Source of the DNA: Brachynemurus nebulosus
Lineage: Eukaryota > Arthropoda > Insecta > Neuroptera > Myrmeleontidae
Length of the DNA: 64,000 bases
NCBI GenBank assembly: GCA_035578155.1
Contig: JAPWDM010000033.1
Span: forward strand, 2,005,001-2,069,000
Direction of reading: 5' to 3'
Position numbers and translations under genes: made by a program. Below, in pieces: positions 39,401 to 46,395 of this stretch (positions are counted from its first letter, which is position 1; each line of letters opens with the position of its first letter). The notes beneath the pieces were generated by a model. That model had not been told where the DNA came from and did no database searches. It worked only from the letters and a program-made list of their open reading frames with translations.

Positions 39401-42400
39401 AGTTAGATAGCACTTTTTTCAACGTAACTTGTAAAATAAATTAATTTCAAAATTCTCATGCTCCGTAATATTCAATTGTGAAGGAGGTGTGGAACTTTTT
39501 ATGACTGCATTAGCTCAATTACAGTGTCAGCTACGAAAACAAATTGAAATGAAATCCACTAATTGCGTATTTTTTTTTATTTCAACCTAACTGTCAAATT
39601 TTTGATGTTTAACGAAAAAAAAACTAAAAACTAAAATATCTCAAAAAATACTAAATTTCGGTACACCATTTACTAACTCGATTTGTTTGATTCATAGAAC
39701 ACTAGAAGCCAACTAACATAAAAAAAGTGAAATTCGCTTGGAGTCATTTGTTAGTCAGTCACAGCTTAAGGCATTAGTCCGTCAGTAGTCGTCGTCGAGT
39801 CAACACACCATTATATTAACAATACACCCATTGTTAGTTGAGCACGTTGAACAGCTCTCTCTGGTAATACATGTGATGTGAGTGTATGTGTGTATACACA
39901 TACTACTACAAAAAACCAAACTAATACACTGCAAACAGTGTGTATGTACACAAACAGACTACGTCACAAACTCATTACAAGTGGAACAGAGGCAAAGCCA
40001 ATCTAGTTTGTCCCCTTGGTTTGATTTTAACCCTACTATAACGTCCTGCAAGGAATACGTCGAGTTACCAGTAACCCTGTATAATATGGGATATCTACGT
40101 TGATCTACGTAAAGTAAAATGCAGTAGTAAAATACAATTTTATTATTTTGAAGAATATTGCCATAAACTGTGAGTATTAACAACACTTTTTCGTTACAAT
40201 TGATGTAAATAAATACCTACTATAGAAAAAAAATCCTTCTAAATGAAAATATCAAATTGAAGAAATTCATTCTCGTCCGTAGATTAAAATATAATATAAA
40301 CTTAAAAAGAGTGTTTTCAGTAAAATAAAAGTCTTGAATTTATTCATTTTAATTGTCATTAAGCATTTTTTACTATTTTGTTTCGCCTCGTAATTCCATT
40401 TTGACAAACTTTTTACATTAGTATTTTTAAATGTCAAACGCCAGTTTGGGGATACTACGGTTAGTACGGCGCCAAGATTTGATGACACTTCCTTATAGAA
40501 CTTGGCAAAATAAAACGAAAAACAAGAATAAAATTTTTCGAGATCTCGCTTCGTTCTCGAGATATCGATCGTTAAACGGCTGGAGTTCCGAAAACCGCAT
40601 ACCTCCGATTGAGCTGAAATTTGGTATACACACTCTCTTTGGCTTAAGAATTTATCCTCTAGATGGATTTTTGGCGACACGGACCGGTAGTGTATTTTTC
40701 AACACTCCGAATGTCTAAATTTAGGGGTTACTAAAAGATGGTTTCCGTTACCATGGTAACAAAAATTAAAGATAGATTCTTATAGAACTTGGTGAGTAGA
40801 GCAAAAAAGGAAGAATAAAATTTTTTGATATCTTGCTTCGTTTTCGAGATATGACGTGTTAAAGTTCTAAAACTTACGATACTGAATAGATAGATAATGT
40901 ATTATACATCTTATACATACTATGTATTGTCGTATTGTATAATGTATACACATTTAGTATAAATTTTTATATGTATGTTAGCTTATTTTAAATATAATAT
41001 TCTTAATGGTATATCACGGTTTTTACCGATAGAAGTAAGTGGAAAATGAATGGGAGAACATTGAAACCTCACCTTCATTTGTTAATAATTACCCTTTGCC
41101 CGGAAATGAGATTTTAATTGTAAACTAACCGGAACTAACCTAACCTAACCTTAACTATCCTAACCATCTGGTTTTTATATCATATTCGAAGTATATTGCC
41201 AACACTAACTAAATTAACCTAACCTTCGGGCAAAGGGTAACCTTAACTAATGTCACTACCTAATTTTTATATCAAAGTCGAAGTATATGGTCAAAACTAA
41301 CTAAACTAACCTAACCTTAACTAACCTCACTACCTAATTTTTATATAAAAGTCGAAGTATATTGTCAAAACTAACTAAACTAACGTCACCACCTAGTTTT
41401 TAGGTCATCTACTATTTAATCGTAAAAAATAATATGTTTCTCAGGTTCAACTTTTTAAATAGTTTAAAAATTACGTCCAATATACGCTATAAATAGGATA
41501 CGATATAAAAACTAGGTGGTGAGGTTAGTTAAGGTTAGGTTAGTTTAGTTAGTTTTGACAATATACTTCGACTTTGATATAAAAACTAGGTGGTGAGGTT
41601 AGTTAAGGTTACCCTTTGCCGGAAGGTTAGGTTAGTTAATTTATTTGTGACAATATACTCTGACTTTAATCATCTTTAATATAAAAACTAGATGGCCAGG
41701 TTAGATTAAGTTGGGTTAGTTTAGTTAGCTTTGACAATATACTTCGACTTTGATATAAAAATTAGGTGGTGAGGTTAGTTAAAAAAACCCTTTGCTCAAA
41801 GGTTAGGTTAGTTTAGTTAGTGTTGACAATATACTTCGACTTTGATATAAAAACCAGATGGTGAGGTTAGTTAAGGTTAGGTTAGGTTAGTTTCGGTTAG
41901 TTTACCATTTAAATCTCATTTCCAGGCTAAGGGTAATTAAATAATATTTAGGTAATTACAAGGCAGGAGCCCCATTTGTAAATAATTACCCTTTGCCCGA
42001 CGTTTCAGTAATAAACTAACTAAAACTAACCTAACCTAACCTTAATTAACGTCACCACCTAGTTTTTATATCAAAGTCCTAGTATTTTGTCAGAACTAAC
42101 TAAACTAGCCAAACCTTAACTAACCTCACCACCTAGTTTTTATATCAAAGTCGAAGTATATTGTCAAAATCAACTAAACTAACCTAACCTTAACTAACCT
42201 CACCACCTAGTTTTCCGTAAAAAATTCATTTCCGAGTTGCCAAAAATTCATTCAGAGAATACTTTTTAAGTTATGAAAAATATGTTTAAAAAAATTTTGT
42301 TCAATTGGAGGTATCCAATAGTATATTTATTTACATCTACTATACTACTTCTTGCTAATTTAGATCCTTAAAAGTACAACTTCCGGTTCACGTCACCAAG

Positions 42401-43395
42401 AATTCGCTTAGGGGGTAACTTCTTAAGCCAAAAAGAGTATGTATACCGAATTTCAGCTCAATCGGAGGTAAGCGATTATACTACCTTTTGCTATTTTAGA
42501 CCCTCAAAAGTATAACTTCCGGTCCGAGTCATCAAAAATCCGTCTTCTTGAGCCAAAAAGAGTACGTATACCAAATTTGAGCTCAATCAGAGATATGCGA
42601 TTATACTACTTTTTGCTACTTTAGATCCTCAAAAGTATAACTTCCGGTCCGCGTCGCCAAAAATCTGTCTAGGAGGTAACTTCTTAAGCCAAATCGAGTG
42701 TGTATACCAAATTTCAGCTCAATCGGAGGTATGCGGTTTTTGGAACTCCAGCCTTTTGATATAAATATATTTCACCAATATTTCGCCAAATACAATATAT
42801 CCGAATTTCATGAAAACTTAAATACAAGTTTAACGATCGATATCTCGAAAACTAAAACGAATTTCAAAATCTTTTACTTTTTATTTTTTGCTTAGAATTT
42901 GTCAAATTTTGTCGCCTCGGATATCGTACTTGTGCTCACATCCCATACATACAATATATTGGAATTCAAAAACAAGTTTAACTCGAAAACGAAGCGAGGT
43001 CTCGAAAAATTTTATTCTTGTTTTTCGTTTTATTTTGTCAAGTTCTATAAGGAAGTGTCATCAAATTTTGGCGCCGTACTTATCGTAGTCTTGCCGCCAG
43101 TTTTGACAAAAATGCCACTAGAGCGCACTACTTGAGCTACGCAGCTTGTCTATACATAATATATACAGCATATAGGAATTTACATACTTTTACTGTAAGA
43201 ACAAGTTGATTCTCAGGTTTTTGCGGCTTGTCTTTGTCAATTTCCGAGTCTGATGCTATTGCCGTTTTCACAACATTTTTAATCTTTGCCTTAAAAAAAA
43301 ATATTTTACTGATTAACATTAACAAAAGAAACATTTTACTGTTAAATAAAATATACCTTTTTATCCGATTCTTTTTTCTTCTCTTTTGGTGGCAT
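13006..43395 (-). CDS. Axonemal dynein intermediate chain 1, ten exons, 3' end missing
   Basis: This is the intermediate chain of the outer dynein arm, which anchors the motor to the axonemal doublet of cilia and sperm flagella (family knowledge). Ten exons encode about 646 residues; human DNAI1 has about 699. In order there are a basic N-terminus, a [17 protein letters not shown] segment matching the family, an acidic run, [11 protein letters not shown], a lysine-rich stretch before [18 protein letters not shown], then WD40-type repeats (for example [56 protein letters not shown]). Exon phases agree across all nine joins and every border is GT..AG. About 50 C-terminal residues after VGDDK are not found. 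Intron 2 is about 26.6 kb and filled with mobile elements. No frameshift or stop is seen, so the gene looks functional. Drosophila Dic61B is the likely equivalent. Confidence 0.9.
13285..13404. mobile_element. Hairpin MITE in DNAI1 intron 9
   Basis: The segment gcgcaaaatggtatattgcc returns inverted as ggcaatgttattttgtgc around a GC-richer loop. Outside lie tttgtgtatt and ttacacacaaa. There is no clear target duplication. Confidence 0.65.
13404..13650. mobile_element. Inverted-repeat element in DNAI1 intron 9, with a 45-bp palindrome
   Basis: The ends tttttctacaatctta and aagattgtagaaaaaa are inverted copies. Inside, 13509-13553 is a near-perfect palindrome (acaaagtattacttttc ... gaaaagtagtactttgt around gctttaaagc). 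It sits directly next to the hairpin at 13285-13404. Confidence 0.7.
13673..13901 (-). CDS. DNAI1 exon 9
   Basis: 229 bp: (G)[76 protein letters not shown]. This is a WD40 repeat with the canonical WEDG end. The donor is GTAAGT. Confidence 0.94.
14132..14284. mobile_element. hAT-type MITE relic in DNAI1 intron 8
   Basis: It begins cagggacgtggaaagg and shares the inner words gagcaaaaaa and gctacgggcc with the MITEs at 9984 and 21343. The right end is decayed (tatagccttg) and no duplication is visible. Confidence 0.7.
14723..14900 (-). CDS. DNAI1 exon 8
   Basis: 178 bp after acceptor [38 protein letters not shown], then a loop rich in Ser and Pro and LVRLLG. Phase 0 in, phase 1 out, donor GTCTGT. 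The frame is interrupted by no stop. Confidence 0.9.
14977..15227 (-). CDS. DNAI1 exon 7
   Basis: 251 bp reading (F)[60 protein letters not shown] and ending HTDIVWE. It covers WD40 repeats with strong similarity to DNAI1. The donor is GAG|GTAAAA. Confidence 0.94.
15316..15477 (-). CDS. DNAI1 exon 6
   Basis: 162 bp reading (D)[20 protein letters not shown], then [20 protein letters not shown] and LFAVTFGS, the start of the WD40 domain. The acceptor is AATAAAG and the donor GTAATT; phases agree with both neighbours. Confidence 0.93.
15554..15815 (-). CDS. DNAI1 exon 5
   Basis: 262 bp from a TTTAG acceptor: [20 protein letters not shown], then [20 protein letters not shown], a lysine-rich stretch, and [18 protein letters not shown]. 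The MxNQNTYxDIAQ motif is diagnostic of DNAI1. It ends one base into the next codon, before GTAAAC. Confidence 0.93.
15922..16199 (-). CDS. DNAI1 exon 4, acidic low-complexity segment
   Basis: 278 bp encoding a glutamate-rich run followed by [12 protein letters not shown], a family hallmark (FNFSERASQTY in mammals). The glutamate codons are mostly GAA/GAG in long runs, which creates false serine-, leucine- and phenylalanine-rich frames on the other strand. The donor is CGG|GTAAAA. Confidence 0.85.
16344..16548 (-). CDS. DNAI1 exon 3
   Basis: 205 bp after a TTTTAG acceptor and before a GTAAGT donor; enters in phase 0 and leaves in phase 1. It reads [20 protein letters not shown], then [20 protein letters not shown], which matches the conserved N-terminal block of DNAI1. 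Confidence 0.88.
17136..17554. mobile_element. 419-bp MITE, TA target site
   Basis: The ends ggatgtctcata and tatgagacaccc are flanked by TA. Inside, cacatttttcggatcaaac (from 17348) pairs with gtttgatccgaaaaatgt near the right end, both beside a copy of acttatgag. No coding content. Confidence 0.82.
17632..17858. mobile_element. 227-bp hAT-type MITE, diverged relative of 9516-9825
   Basis: It starts caggaccggattaaccctga and ends ctaatctggccgtg, with an imperfect 8-bp duplication (gctacatc / gctaattc). The inner words aaaaatgccgc and aggccatggccta are shared with the copy at 9516. Confidence 0.85.
17985..18110 (-). repeat. Dispersed repeat, inverted relative to 62400-62560
   Basis: The words catgaaacatcc, aaaaagattacgaaata and ctttctttctcgcac here are the complement of the sequence at about 62420-62540. 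It is a short dispersed repeat of unknown class. Confidence 0.75.
19039..19353 (+). pseudogene. Internally deleted integrase-type protein (KRBA2/SCAND3-like)
   Basis: A 104-codon frame reads [20 protein letters not shown], then [11 protein letters not shown] and GQVDLIDIQ, which matches the zinc-binding and first-Asp region of the transposon-derived integrase proteins annotated as KRBA2-like or SCAND3-like in animals. It then jumps to a cysteine-rich tail, [20 protein letters not shown], like the C-terminus of the same proteins. The catalytic core between the two parts is missing, so this is a deleted remnant and cannot be active. Frame and cysteines are well kept, which suggests the deletion is not very old. 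The family assignment is from memory of the motifs. Confidence 0.72.
19384..19852. mobile_element. Nested inverted-repeat element
   Basis: The end attccgaaatataatccag pairs with ctggattatatttcggaa over about 60 bp at 19384-19444 and 19790-19852, including tactggccagtg and acgccat. It contains the palindrome at 19493-19722. Confidence 0.88.
19493..19722. mobile_element. 230-bp near-perfect palindromic MITE
   Basis: The whole segment folds as one hairpin: ggctgctcgtccattgg pairs with tcaatggacgaccagcc, and the centre reads cctcgtccattgaaagcg, then tctctctcaatggacgagg. TA occurs on both sides. No coding content. Confidence 0.9.
21343..21538. mobile_element. 196-bp hAT-type MITE
   Basis: The ends caggcccgtg and catcggacttg are bracketed by tagaagcg (21335-21342) and ttgaagcg (21539-21546), 7 of 8 alike. 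Same family as 9984-10169. Confidence 0.88.
22110..22777. mobile_element. Foldback element, family A copy 3
   Basis: The left tip (cctgtcgcagcatcctgcat, then atagcgaatttcc) and right tip (ctggaaattcgctaaaa) are those of family A. The conserved block gtctggctaacgaacttgtc to cgtgcggacac precedes two (TA)n tracts (22431-22540 and 22560-22665). To the right comes the tail word ggacctcaaaacaaatttctg, also seen in copies 4 and 5. Confidence 0.85.
23676..23986. mobile_element. 311-bp MITE, TA target site
   Basis: The ends gagtccctataataaatag and ctatttattatagggactc are perfect inverted copies flanked by TA. There is no gene inside. Confidence 0.92.
24372..27393. mobile_element. 3-kb foldback with tandem units in each arm
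   Basis: Outer words gggggccaagtcttgaa and cagaacttggcctcc are inverted. Much stronger inverted arms lie inside, 25382-26060 and about 26220-27080, with tips aaggaaagggcaagaagtcg and its complement. Each arm is made of four to five units of about 115-130 bp. No transposase is present; open frames in the arms repeat the same words because of the tandem structure. Confidence 0.8.
25500..26950. repeat. Tandem units carrying GGGGTTGAAAC/ACCCC words
   Basis: Units each contain a word like aggggttgaaactacccct, then about 50 bp with ttttgtttatat, and taacattattttttgc. They run in one orientation before about 26060 and in the opposite one after about 26300. Confidence 0.85.
27735..27926. mobile_element. 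192-bp palindromic MITE, TA target site
   Basis: Same family as 6780-6984 but in opposite orientation: ends cagtggactttcggagattg, TA on both sides, inner cgtgtgacgtcaac. Confidence 0.93.
28115..28430 (+). repeat. Two-unit tandem duplication of about 155 bp ending in ACAGACGGACAGAC
   Basis: Both units contain ggggaccatc, gcataatttctg or a variant, and gaatagttcagaagttatg, and end cttggtgca. After the second unit comes gtgacacacagacggacaga, a word often seen near the 3' ends of insect repeats. Confidence 0.8.
28607..31626. mobile_element. 3-kb element with TAA target duplication (PIF/Harbinger-like)
   Basis: The ends tggccgattgcacc(aacatt) and (aatgtt)ggtgcaatcggcca are inverted and TAA flanks both sides (28604-28606, 31627-31629). 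The 3-bp TWA duplication is typical of PIF/Harbinger. A second inverted copy of the end motif lies inside at 29200-29275 (ggtgcaacagac ... ctaatggcc), so another related element may abut. The interior holds the remnant at 30710-31189. Confidence 0.75.
30710..31189 (+). pseudogene. Remnant of a cysteine-rich transposon protein
   Basis: The plus strand reads, with frameshifts and stops, AHTLKQLNS, then [19 protein letters not shown], then [40 protein letters not shown] and CWGSNCTN. The last part is an open frame (31001-31189). This string of motifs is one I remember from uncharacterised, multi-copy insect proteins ending in a CXC-like cysteine cluster; I do not know their function. At least three breaks are present upstream of the cluster. 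It sits inside the TAA-flanked element. Confidence 0.55.
31640..33405. other. No gene seen
   Basis: AT-rich intronic sequence. A 112-codon minus-strand frame at 32959-33297 has no motif I recognise, and its N-terminal part reads the same DNA as another frame. No repeat with clear ends was found. Confidence 0.45.
33882..36597. mobile_element. Foldback element, family A copy 4, with minisatellite
   Basis: The left tip cccctgtcgcagcatctgc and right tip cgaaattcgctaaaa belong to family A. From left to right it holds a segment equal to 767-1083 of copy 1, a (TA)n tract (34230-34307), the 120-bp array, the array flank, about 400 bp of other AT-rich DNA, a diverged conserved block (gtctggctaacgaacttagc ... 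gagttatcgtgggaacac), and a second (TA)n tract (36387-36470). Confidence 0.8.
34390..35400 (+). repeat. 120-bp minisatellite, about nine units
   Basis: Units repeat with an exact 120-bp period; ggaccctgg or a variant recurs at the same place in each, with gtttagctctgtaacagtg and aaaattttcaaaatcggtc. Inner units are nearly identical and outer ones diverge, as expected of unequal exchange. Same unit as at 1-480. Confidence 0.95.
37274..37360 (+). other. tRNA-like segment (pseudo-tRNA) in left arm
   Basis: The segment has ggtgtggttagtgag, like an internal A box and D arm, and ggttctatgttcgaatct, like a B box/T arm (GTTCGAATC). It starts gccgctgg and ends ctatgcc. Acceptor-stem pairing is poor, so it is a decayed or tRNA-derived sequence and probably not a working tRNA. 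Confidence 0.5.
37850..37936 (-). other. tRNA-like segment (pseudo-tRNA) in right arm
   Basis: Inverted counterpart of 37274-37360, with gattcgaacatagaacc and ctaaccacaccacc on the plus strand. It differs by a few substitutions. Confidence 0.5.
38338..39175 (+). pseudogene. Mariner-superfamily transposase, DD41D-like, broken
   Basis: A DDE transposase in at least three frames. Recognisable parts are [20 protein letters not shown] with [27 protein letters not shown] (first Asp), [11 protein letters not shown] (second Asp), and [20 protein letters not shown] followed by DFHVWGHLK (third Asp). Counting from the Asp of HDG to the Asp of PLD gives 41 residues, consistent with the DD41D group of Tc1/mariner relatives in insects. 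The last 149 codons (38726-39175) are open. Frameshifts lie near 38440 and 38690, and the N-terminal helix-turn-helix is not recognisable. Confidence 0.85.
39694..39990 (+). repeat. Dispersed repeat shared with 5027-5330
   Basis: It starts atagaacactagaagcc directly after the right arm of the mariner-type element and follows the copy at 5027 for about 300 bp. It probably belongs to the outer element at 33413-40079. Confidence 0.75.
40747..40760. promoter_or_regulatory. Perfect RFX X-box palindrome in intron 2
   Basis: GTTACCATGGTAAC fits the RFX/DAF-19 X-box consensus (RYYNYY AT RRNRAC) at every position and is a full palindrome. It lies in the giant intron of a ciliary gene, about 2.4 kb downstream of exon 2, inside a foldback element. 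Whether it is used is unknown; the motif alone can occur by chance. Confidence 0.35.
41085..42215. repeat. Degenerate array with CCTAA/TTAGG words in both orientations
   Basis: Units of roughly 80-90 bp contain ctaacctaacct-type words plus cctcaccacctagtttttat and caaagtcgaagtatattgtc. They run as CCTAA at 41090-41400 and 41990-42215 and as TTAGG at 41510-41930. Runs of perfect 5-mers are only two or three long, so this is not an array of true telomere repeats. Confidence 0.85.
43188..43289 (-). CDS. DNAI1 exon 2
   Basis: Thirty-four codons between an AAG acceptor and a GTATGT donor, phase 0 at both ends. The exon ends in [10 protein letters not shown], which runs into [10 protein letters not shown] of exon 3 and reproduces the family pattern QLELT..ELKEEFTRIL. 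Intron 1 is 67 bp. The donor opens the giant intron 2. Confidence 0.85.
43357..43395 (-). CDS. DNAI1 exon 1 (start codon)
   Basis: Thirteen codons, [13 protein letters not shown], end at a GTATAT donor. The start is the first ATG after an A-rich leader, and a lysine-rich N-terminus suits the family. A pyrimidine-rich stretch ending attag lies about 21 bp upstream and could be the 3' end of a 5'UTR intron. Confidence 0.82.
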
Positions 43396-43517
43396 TTTAA
43401 ATACTTTTTGTTTCTAATTAAAATCAAGAAAAAATTAGTTAAAGAAAATAAAAATAAGAAACAATTCTTTTGTAACAGCTGCTTCAAAATAAAAAATTAG
43501 ATATTTTACCGTAATAT

Positions 43518-43531
43518 GTTACCCCAGTTAC
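43518..43531. promoter_or_regulatory. Possible weak X-box upstream of DNAI1 start
   Basis: GTTACCCCAGTTAC, 124 bp upstream of the DNAI1 ATG, has a perfect left half-site of the X-box and a poor right half (three mismatches to the consensus). Included only because RFX factors commonly drive axonemal dynein genes. Confidence 0.2.
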
Positions 43532-44121
43532 AGTTTTATCAATACCATATATGTAATACTTCTATATGGCTAACGCCTACAAGTGGCAGGGTCACGGTAA
43601 GAGTGAAACAGGATAAGGGACGTAGCCTATTGTGCGCAAGTGCGACGGTTCTGTCAAATTGCATGTATCCAATGAATATCCATATATTTAATAATTTGAA
43701 TCTTACGTATGCGCATACGGTACTATGTACTTACTGCTGAAGTGAAACAAACAGATTGTCGGTACTGTAGTATTTTCGCCTATTTCTTTATACGATTAGC
43801 TATATAGTAGTATTACATATATGATCAATACAAATATGTATGCAGATATATAAATAGGTGTACATAAATGTAAAGTAGAAAATATAAAAAATAAACAAAG
43901 TTCGTCAAAACCAGTATTGTATTCAATAAAAAAAGTACGTATTTTGTAGTGTAGAGGTAAGTAATAACAAGTAATAGCTTAATATTTTTTTATAAATTAT
44001 TAACTAAATAAGCCATACGGCGGTATATTTATTTGTAAAATTATATAGAAAGAAAAAATAATGCGTAAAAATATTCGTTTCCTTTCGATTCATTTCCCAT
44101 TTGTTCTTGACAACAAATTAA

Positions 44122-45439
44122 GGGGAGAAACCACATTAGGGGGTTCAAAAAAATCGATTTTTTTTTATTGCATAAATCTCTAGCTCAACTACGCCAAGAA
44201 TACGCTGTCAAAATTTCAAAGCGAAATTTGCATTTGTGATTAGATTTTATGAGTATAGAACCGAGCGCTCATCGGGTACAGTCTAGAGGCTTGAGCAAAC
44301 AGTAGGTAGGGCGGAGCATTATTCCAAGTAGTCGCTTTAGGCCTGATTTACATTAACGCTCTGCTCTCACTCCGATATCACTCCGCTTCAGGTTCGATAA
44401 AATATTCTTACACAATAAACAATGAGTGTATTCACATCATCGCTCTGATATCGGTCCGATATCAGTCACGGTTGGCTCTCGCTCCAATGTCACTCCAATA
44501 TCAATACCACTCAGGTAATATTTTATCGGAGCGATATCAGACTTGTTATGGCTTGTACCTATAGTGTAAACATTTTTTTGATTCCACACCACTCCGCTTG
44601 CATTCAGTTGTTATGAAAAGATATTTGTATCGAACTAAGACCGAACTAGGAGTGTATCCAGAGCAGCATTATAATGTGAATAGAGAACTAATAGGTACCA
44701 GCATGATATCAGCACTGTAATGTGAACTGTAAAGATTATATCGAATCGGGAGCATAGTGATATCGGAGTGAGAGCGGAGCGTTAATGTAAATCGGGCCTT
44801 ACTTATAAAGCCTATAGAGGAAGAAGAAGGATTAATATAAATGTATGGTGCTGGAATCGCAGATTAATCGGTGAGCACTTTACATTGTTGTTAACTTCTT
44901 TAAATCTCTAGTTTTTGAGAATTTTCTTTACAAACGGGTTTTTTCAAAATGACTTTTTCACATTTGCGGGATGTCTAACTCAAGAAGTAATGAAACGTCC
45001 ATTATGAAAATTAATAGCATTATTTCTTATGAAATTACAAAATATATGAACCAACTTTTGAGATGATATCATGATTTTAAGGGTGTTTTTTTTACATAAT
45101 TAGTGAAGAAAGATGACGAAAATTGATATAAATTTCTTCAACGCCTGCAAAATTTTTAATTTTCTTCATTTTCAGTTATTAATGTAAAATGAAAACTTTT
45201 TTGATTTTAGATGAAAATTAGAATGGCTTACACGTCCCGCAATTGGAGAACTCTACTTACGACCTTCAGCAGATATCAATGCGTAACTTTGTAATTTTTG
45301 CCTGAAATTATTAAAAAAAAATTGTTGGAAACATGAGTAAAATTATGTTAAAATTAGAATGAATTCTAATTAAATCTTCCTACTCAAAAAAAATCCTAAA
45401 AAATCAGTGAAAATGATCCTCCTAATGTGGATTCTCCCC
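44122..45439. mobile_element. 1.3-kb non-autonomous element flanked by TTAA
   Basis: The ends ggggagaaaccacattaggg and tcctaatgtggattctcccc are inverted and TTAA lies on both sides (44118-44121, 45440-45443), as for piggyBac. No transposase is present. An independent 459-bp MITE is inserted inside. Confidence 0.75.
44340..44798. mobile_element. 459-bp MITE with TTA duplication
   Basis: The ends ggcctgatttacattaacgc and gcgttaatgtaaatcgggcc are inverted; TTA flanks both sides. The inside is full of ctccgatatcactcc-type words in both orientations. A PIF/Harbinger-type mover is inferred from the 3-bp site. Confidence 0.85.
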
Positions 45440-45722
45440 TTAAGGGGAGAGGGTCCTCCAGACAACAGGTTGTTTAATAATTGTTTTTAAGAAACTGGAT
45501 ACATTTATTTCATCAAATGAAGTTACATAGTATAAAACTTGTTTATTCTGGATGGAATATACGTCATAACTTTCCTTGTCTATTTTTCGTCTTCCTCTAC
45601 TTTCTGAACATTTTTGCAATCATGCCCCTTAAACAAAAAAACATAAGATCTCTGCAGCTAAATATTTATATTATTTTTTATATTACATCATAATCCCCGT
45701 ATATTTTTATTATCTACGACAT

Positions 45723-45796
45723 ACGTTTAAGTAATTACTTTGTAGTTAGTTGAAAAGAGACGTTTAAGTAATTACTTTGTAGTTAGTTGAAAAGAG
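45723..45796 (+). repeat. Exact 37-bp tandem duplication
   Basis: The unit opens acgtttaagtaattacttt and ends gttgaaaagag; the second copy follows immediately without a mismatch. Confidence 0.95.
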
Positions 45797-45929
45797 ATAT
45801 CTAATATTTTTAATGAAGTAGCTAAAAAAAGTATTTATTAAAGTGAACGCCTAGTGTTTTTCCTAATATACTGTTAATGACACGCCCCTAAATAAATTCT
45901 AAAACATCCAAATATCTCATTAATAAATA

Positions 45930-46250
45930 TCCCTGTCGCAGCATCCTGCATAACATAGCGAATTTCCGTTTATAAAAATTAGTTTTCTCGGAAACTAGTT
46001 GACATAGAATAATAGTTTAAAGCCCTTTTTATGTAATTTTTTTCCCTCTTTTAAATGGTGTAAAAAAATTTCGCAAAATTTTTGAATAAGTGGAAATTTT
46101 GGCAAAAAACTAGTTTTTGCAAGAACAAAAACCATGTTCCTGGCATCCGATGTGTCTGGCTGCAGAATTCATCCAAGGGTTTGGGATTTGCAACATTTTC
46201 ACCAAATTTCGTAAACCTAGGGCATTTCGTTCGAGAGTTATCGTGCGGAC

Positions 46251-46325
<75 letters not shown>

Positions 46326-46330
46326 TATAA

Positions 46331-46395
<65 letters not shown>

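Larger units (their letters stand above)
36762..39692 (+). mobile_element. Mariner-type element with inverted arms of about 520 bp
   Basis: The left arm 36762-37079 plus 38134-38330 pairs with the right arm 39170-39692; the left arm is split by the 1051-bp insert at 37080-38130. Tips are aatcaaacagatcgag and ctcgatttgtttgatt. The arms flank a broken transposase on the plus strand. TA at the ends is not clear, so the true borders may be shifted. Confidence 0.72.
33413..40079. mobile_element. TA-flanked outer element carrying at least four insertions
   Basis: The left end cagggttactgg and right end ccagtaaccctg are flanked by TA. When the hAT-type insert is removed, the left arm continues as aactcgacgtattcgttgca, pairing with tgcaaggaatacgtcgagtt on the right. 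It therefore predates the insertion at 33438-36714 and the mariner-type sequence at 36762-39692. Confidence 0.72.
40421..43116. mobile_element. 2.7-kb foldback next to DNAI1 exon 2
   Basis: 40431-40700 is inverted relative to about 42640-43105: gtcaaacgccagtttgggg pairs with gccgccagttttgac, and agtacggcgcc with ggcgccgtact. The arms contain gagctgaaatttggtataca and further degenerate repeats of it (42400-42730). The core holds TTAGG-like arrays in both orientations. The right end stops about 70 bp from the exon 2 donor. Confidence 0.82.
16549..43187 (-). other. DNAI1 intron 2, about 26.6 kb, packed with mobile elements
   Basis: Bounded by the GTATGT donor after exon 2 and the TTTTAG acceptor before exon 3. 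Most of its length can be assigned to inverted-repeat elements, often nested; gaps between them (for example 20930-21330, 22780-23670, 31640-33400) show nothing recognisable. Confidence 0.82.

Noticed and set aside
40267..40680. 137-codon minus-strand frame with [19 protein letters not shown]
   Set aside because: The same words recur in another frame of the inverted arm at 42888-43135; it is repeat sequence.
41085..42215. Interstitial telomere
   Set aside because: Perfect 5-mer runs are only two or three units long and are embedded in larger repeat units in both orientations.
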